The translations under genes and the position numbers were made by a program. A stretch of 6,760 nucleotides of DNA, from assembly GCA_019347795.1 (NCBI GenBank), contig JAHWKS010000308.1, positions 1 through 6,760 on the forward strand, given 5' to 3'. Numbering within the stretch: position 1 is the first letter of the stretch; each line of letters starts with the position of its first letter. Shown one piece after another: positions 4,921-6,760 of the stretch. The notes under the pieces were generated by a model. It was not told the DNA's origin and made no database searches. It saw only the letters and a list, made by a program, of their open reading frames with translations. Origin of the DNA: Planctomycetota bacterium. Its GTDB lineage: Bacteria > Planctomycetota > Planctomycetia > Pirellulales > Pirellulaceae.

Positions 4921-6615
4921 GTGGCTTCGTTGTTCGTCATCCAGGGACGAGACCAGGGGCGACGCTTCGAGTTGAACAAGCCCGTGCTCGGCGTCGGCCG
5001 CGACACGGGGAACGCGATTCAGCTCCACGACACCGAGGTCTCCCGCCGGCACGCCGAAGTGCGGCAGAGCGGCGACGAGTGGGTGCTGGTGGATCTCAAC
5101 AGCTCCAACGGCGCCTTCGTCAACAGCGACCGCATCTCCGAGCGGGTCCTCCAAAGCGGCGATCGCGTGCAGGTGGGCCGGACGCTGCTGATCTTCACCG
5201 GCGGCGAGGAGGAAGACGTCGAGGACCTCTCGCAGATCATCAACATCGTAGGGCAATCGCCCACGGAGACCGAGTCGCGGATCGTCCGCAGCATCGGGCA
5301 GGAAGAGGGGAGCCGCATCCTGGAGGGAGAGCTGGCGGGGGAGAATCCCTGGCTCGCCCGGGCCCGCAGCAACCTCCAGGTGATGTACCGCACGGCGCTG
5401 GCGGTGAGTCACACGCTCGACATCGACCAGTTGCTGCGGCGGATCATGGACCTGATCTTCGAGTGGGTCGAGGCGGACCGCGGCTGCGTAATGCTGGTCG
5501 ATCAGGAAACCGAGGAGCTGATCCCCAAGGCCCGCCGCACCCGGCGGAGCATGGGGCCGGAAGAGCGGATTCGCATCAGCCGCACGATCCTCGACTACGT
5601 GCTGGAGAAGAAGGAAGGGGTTCTTACCACCGACGCCCAGGAGGACCAGCGCTGGAACCCCGCCCAAAGCATCCTCAAGATGGGCGTGCGGGAGGCGATC
5701 TGCGTTCCGATGCAGGGGCGGTACGGCATCGTGGGCGTGATCTACATCGACACCTTCACGCCGCCGGGGCGGAACCCGCAGACGCCCGGCGGAACGCGGT
5801 TCACCGAGGAGCACCTGAAGCTGATGGTCGCCATCGGCCACCAGGCGGCGCTGGCGGTGGAAGATACGTCGTACTACTCGGCCATGGTCCAGGCCGAGCG
5901 ATTGGCCGCGATCGGACAGACGATCGCCACGCTCTCGCACCACATCAAGAACATCTTGCAGGGCATCCGCGGCGGCAGCTACTTGATCGAGGAAGGGCTC
6001 AAGGGGAACGAGGCCGACGTGATCCGCAAAGGGTGGGGCATCGTCGAGAAGAACCAGGAGCGGATCAGCAACCTGGTGTTGGACATGCTCACCTTCAGCA
6101 AGGAGCGAAAGCCCGATTTGATCGCCGCCGATCTGAACGAGACGGCGGCCGACGTGGTCGAGCTGATGCAGGTCCGCGCCCGCGATCACAACGTCGAGCT
6201 GACGTTCCGCCCCGGCGCCAACCTGCCGCCGCTGACCTTCGACCCCGAGGCCCTGCACCGGGCCATCCTCAACGTCGTCACCAACGCCATCGACGCCTGC
6301 GAGCACGCGGAGCTCGGCCGGGTCGCGGTGACCACGCGGTACTCGATCGACAAGCAGATCGCGTGGGTGGACGTGGAGGACAACGGCGAAGGCATCCCCG
6401 CCGAGGAGATCAAGCGGCTGTTCACCGTGTTCGAATCCCGCAAAGGCGCCCGCGGCACCGGGTTGGGCCTGCCCGTCAGCCAAAAGATCCTTCGCGAGCA
6501 CAACGGCGACATCCGCGTGGTGAGCGAGCCGGGCAAAGGAAGCCGCTTCCGCCTCTACTTCCCCGCCTCCCCCCCCTCCGACTCCAGCAAGACGCTCCCG
6601 CTGGAGCTGCCGTAG
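4921..6615 (+). CDS. Soluble FHA-GAF sensor histidine kinase
   Basis: The 564-residue protein has, in order, an FHA domain (about 1-95), an acidic linker, a GAF domain (about 145-315), a dimerisation/phosphoacceptor helix pair (about 325-395) and a HATPase_c domain (about 435-547). FHA residues seen are GR 26-27, SRRH 41-44, and SSNG 61-64 with Asn68, the expected phospho-Thr-binding set. The H-box is ATLSHHIKN with likely phospho-acceptor His340. ATP-site boxes are intact: N box NVVTNAIDA, G1 VEDNGEGI, F-like FTVFESRKG and G2 GTGLGL. No membrane segment or signal peptide is present, so it is cytosolic and senses internal cues, perhaps Ser/Thr kinase output through FHA. It follows a receiver gene on the same strand and is probably its partner. 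The GTG start is set by GGAGG at 4909-4913. The C-terminus after the catalytic domain is a short Ser/Pro tail. Confidence 0.92.
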   Translation: MASLFVIQGRDQGRRFELNKPVLGVGRDTGNAIQLHDTEVSRRHAEVRQSGDEWVLVDLNSSNGAFVNSDRISERVLQSGDRVQVGRTLLIFTGGEEEDVEDLSQIINIVGQSPTETESRIVRSIGQEEGSRILEGELAGENPWLARARSNLQVMYRTALAVSHTLDIDQLLRRIMDLIFEWVEADRGCVMLVDQETEELIPKARRTRRSMGPEERIRISRTILDYVLEKKEGVLTTDAQEDQRWNPAQSILKMGVREAICVPMQGRYGIVGVIYIDTFTPPGRNPQTPGGTRFTEEHLKLMVAIGHQAALAVEDTSYYSAMVQAERLAAIGQTIATLSHHIKNILQGIRGGSYLIEEGLKGNEADVIRKGWGIVEKNQERISNLVLDMLTFSKERKPDLIAADLNETAADVVELMQVRARDHNVELTFRPGANLPPLTFDPEALHRAILNVVTNAIDACEHAELGRVAVTTRYSIDKQIAWVDVEDNGEGIPAEEIKRLFTVFESRKGARGTGLGLPVSQKILREHNGDIRVVSEPGKGSRFRLYFPASPPSDSSKTLPLELP

Positions 6616-6656
6616 AACGATTGCTTCGCCCGCGGCTTTGCGCTGATCGCTGGGTG

Positions 6657-6760
6657 CTACTGTTTCCTTGCCCGCTTCTTTCGCGGCGGCTCATTCTTCC
6701 ACCAGTCGGGGCCTTCCGCCCGCACCTCGCGATCCTGCGCGATCAACGCCACCTGCAAAT
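6657..6760 (-). CDS. 3' end of an unknown minus-strand gene (truncated by window)
   Basis: On the minus strand a frame open at the window edge ends at TAG (6659-6657). The last 33 residues read LQVALIAQDREVRAEGPDWW, then KNEPPRKKRARKQ. A short helix-like start, a Trp-Trp pair and a strongly basic tail suggest a real C-terminus, perhaps a nucleic-acid-binding or disordered tail. It is convergent with the kinase gene, with a 41-nt gap and no clear terminator in it. The family cannot be named from so little sequence. Confidence 0.5.
   Translation of the reverse strand, partial: LQVALIAQDREVRAEGPDWWKNEPPRKKRARKQ

Noticed and set aside
6616..6656. Bidirectional terminator between the kinase and the minus-strand gene
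   Set aside because: No stable stem with a T-run on either strand was found in these 41 bases.

Overview
The window is GC-rich bacterial DNA, read mostly on the + strand. The mix of genes suggests a Planctomycetota-type genome: a DUF4058-like protein with an N-terminus starting MPLRDHF, a soluble FHA-GAF-histidine kinase, several short lineage-specific unknowns, and some genes with no clear ribosome-binding site. That assignment is inference; no marker gene is present.

Layout. (1) Positions 1-782 hold the C-terminal part of UDP-glucose 6-dehydrogenase, cut by the window edge; an imperfect hairpin follows its stop. (2) An extended -10 promoter (844-852) leads into a co-directional run of short genes: a 121-codon unknown (889-1254, start uncertain), a 163-residue unknown (1258-1749), a trypsin-fold protein whose apparent catalytic serine is alanine (1771-2550), a possible 53-residue ORF (2544-2705), a 191-residue unknown (2722-3297) and a DUF4058-like protein (3324-4055). 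Tight spacing and good Shine-Dalgarno sites at three junctions suggest one or two operons. (3) A good sigma70-type promoter (4095-4123) and a structured leader precede a stand-alone, partly degenerate receiver-domain protein (4221-4703). (4) Positions 4611-4847 hold a repeat region: an ~82-bp imperfect duplication of the receiver gene's 3' end, and GAGTCAG/GGGTCAG heptamers arranged as a large fold-back. (5) A 564-residue FHA-GAF-histidine kinase follows (4921-6615). (6) The last ~100 bases hold the 3' end of a convergent minus-strand gene with a basic tail.

How the genes may work together. The receiver and the soluble kinase look like a two-component pair: the FHA domain would read phospho-Ser/Thr, the GAF domain a small signal, and the kinase would phosphorylate the receiver Asp. 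The five or six unknown genes around the protease-like protein form the most likely undescribed unit, but nothing in the sequence says what it does. No RNA gene, CRISPR array, transposase or integrase was seen.
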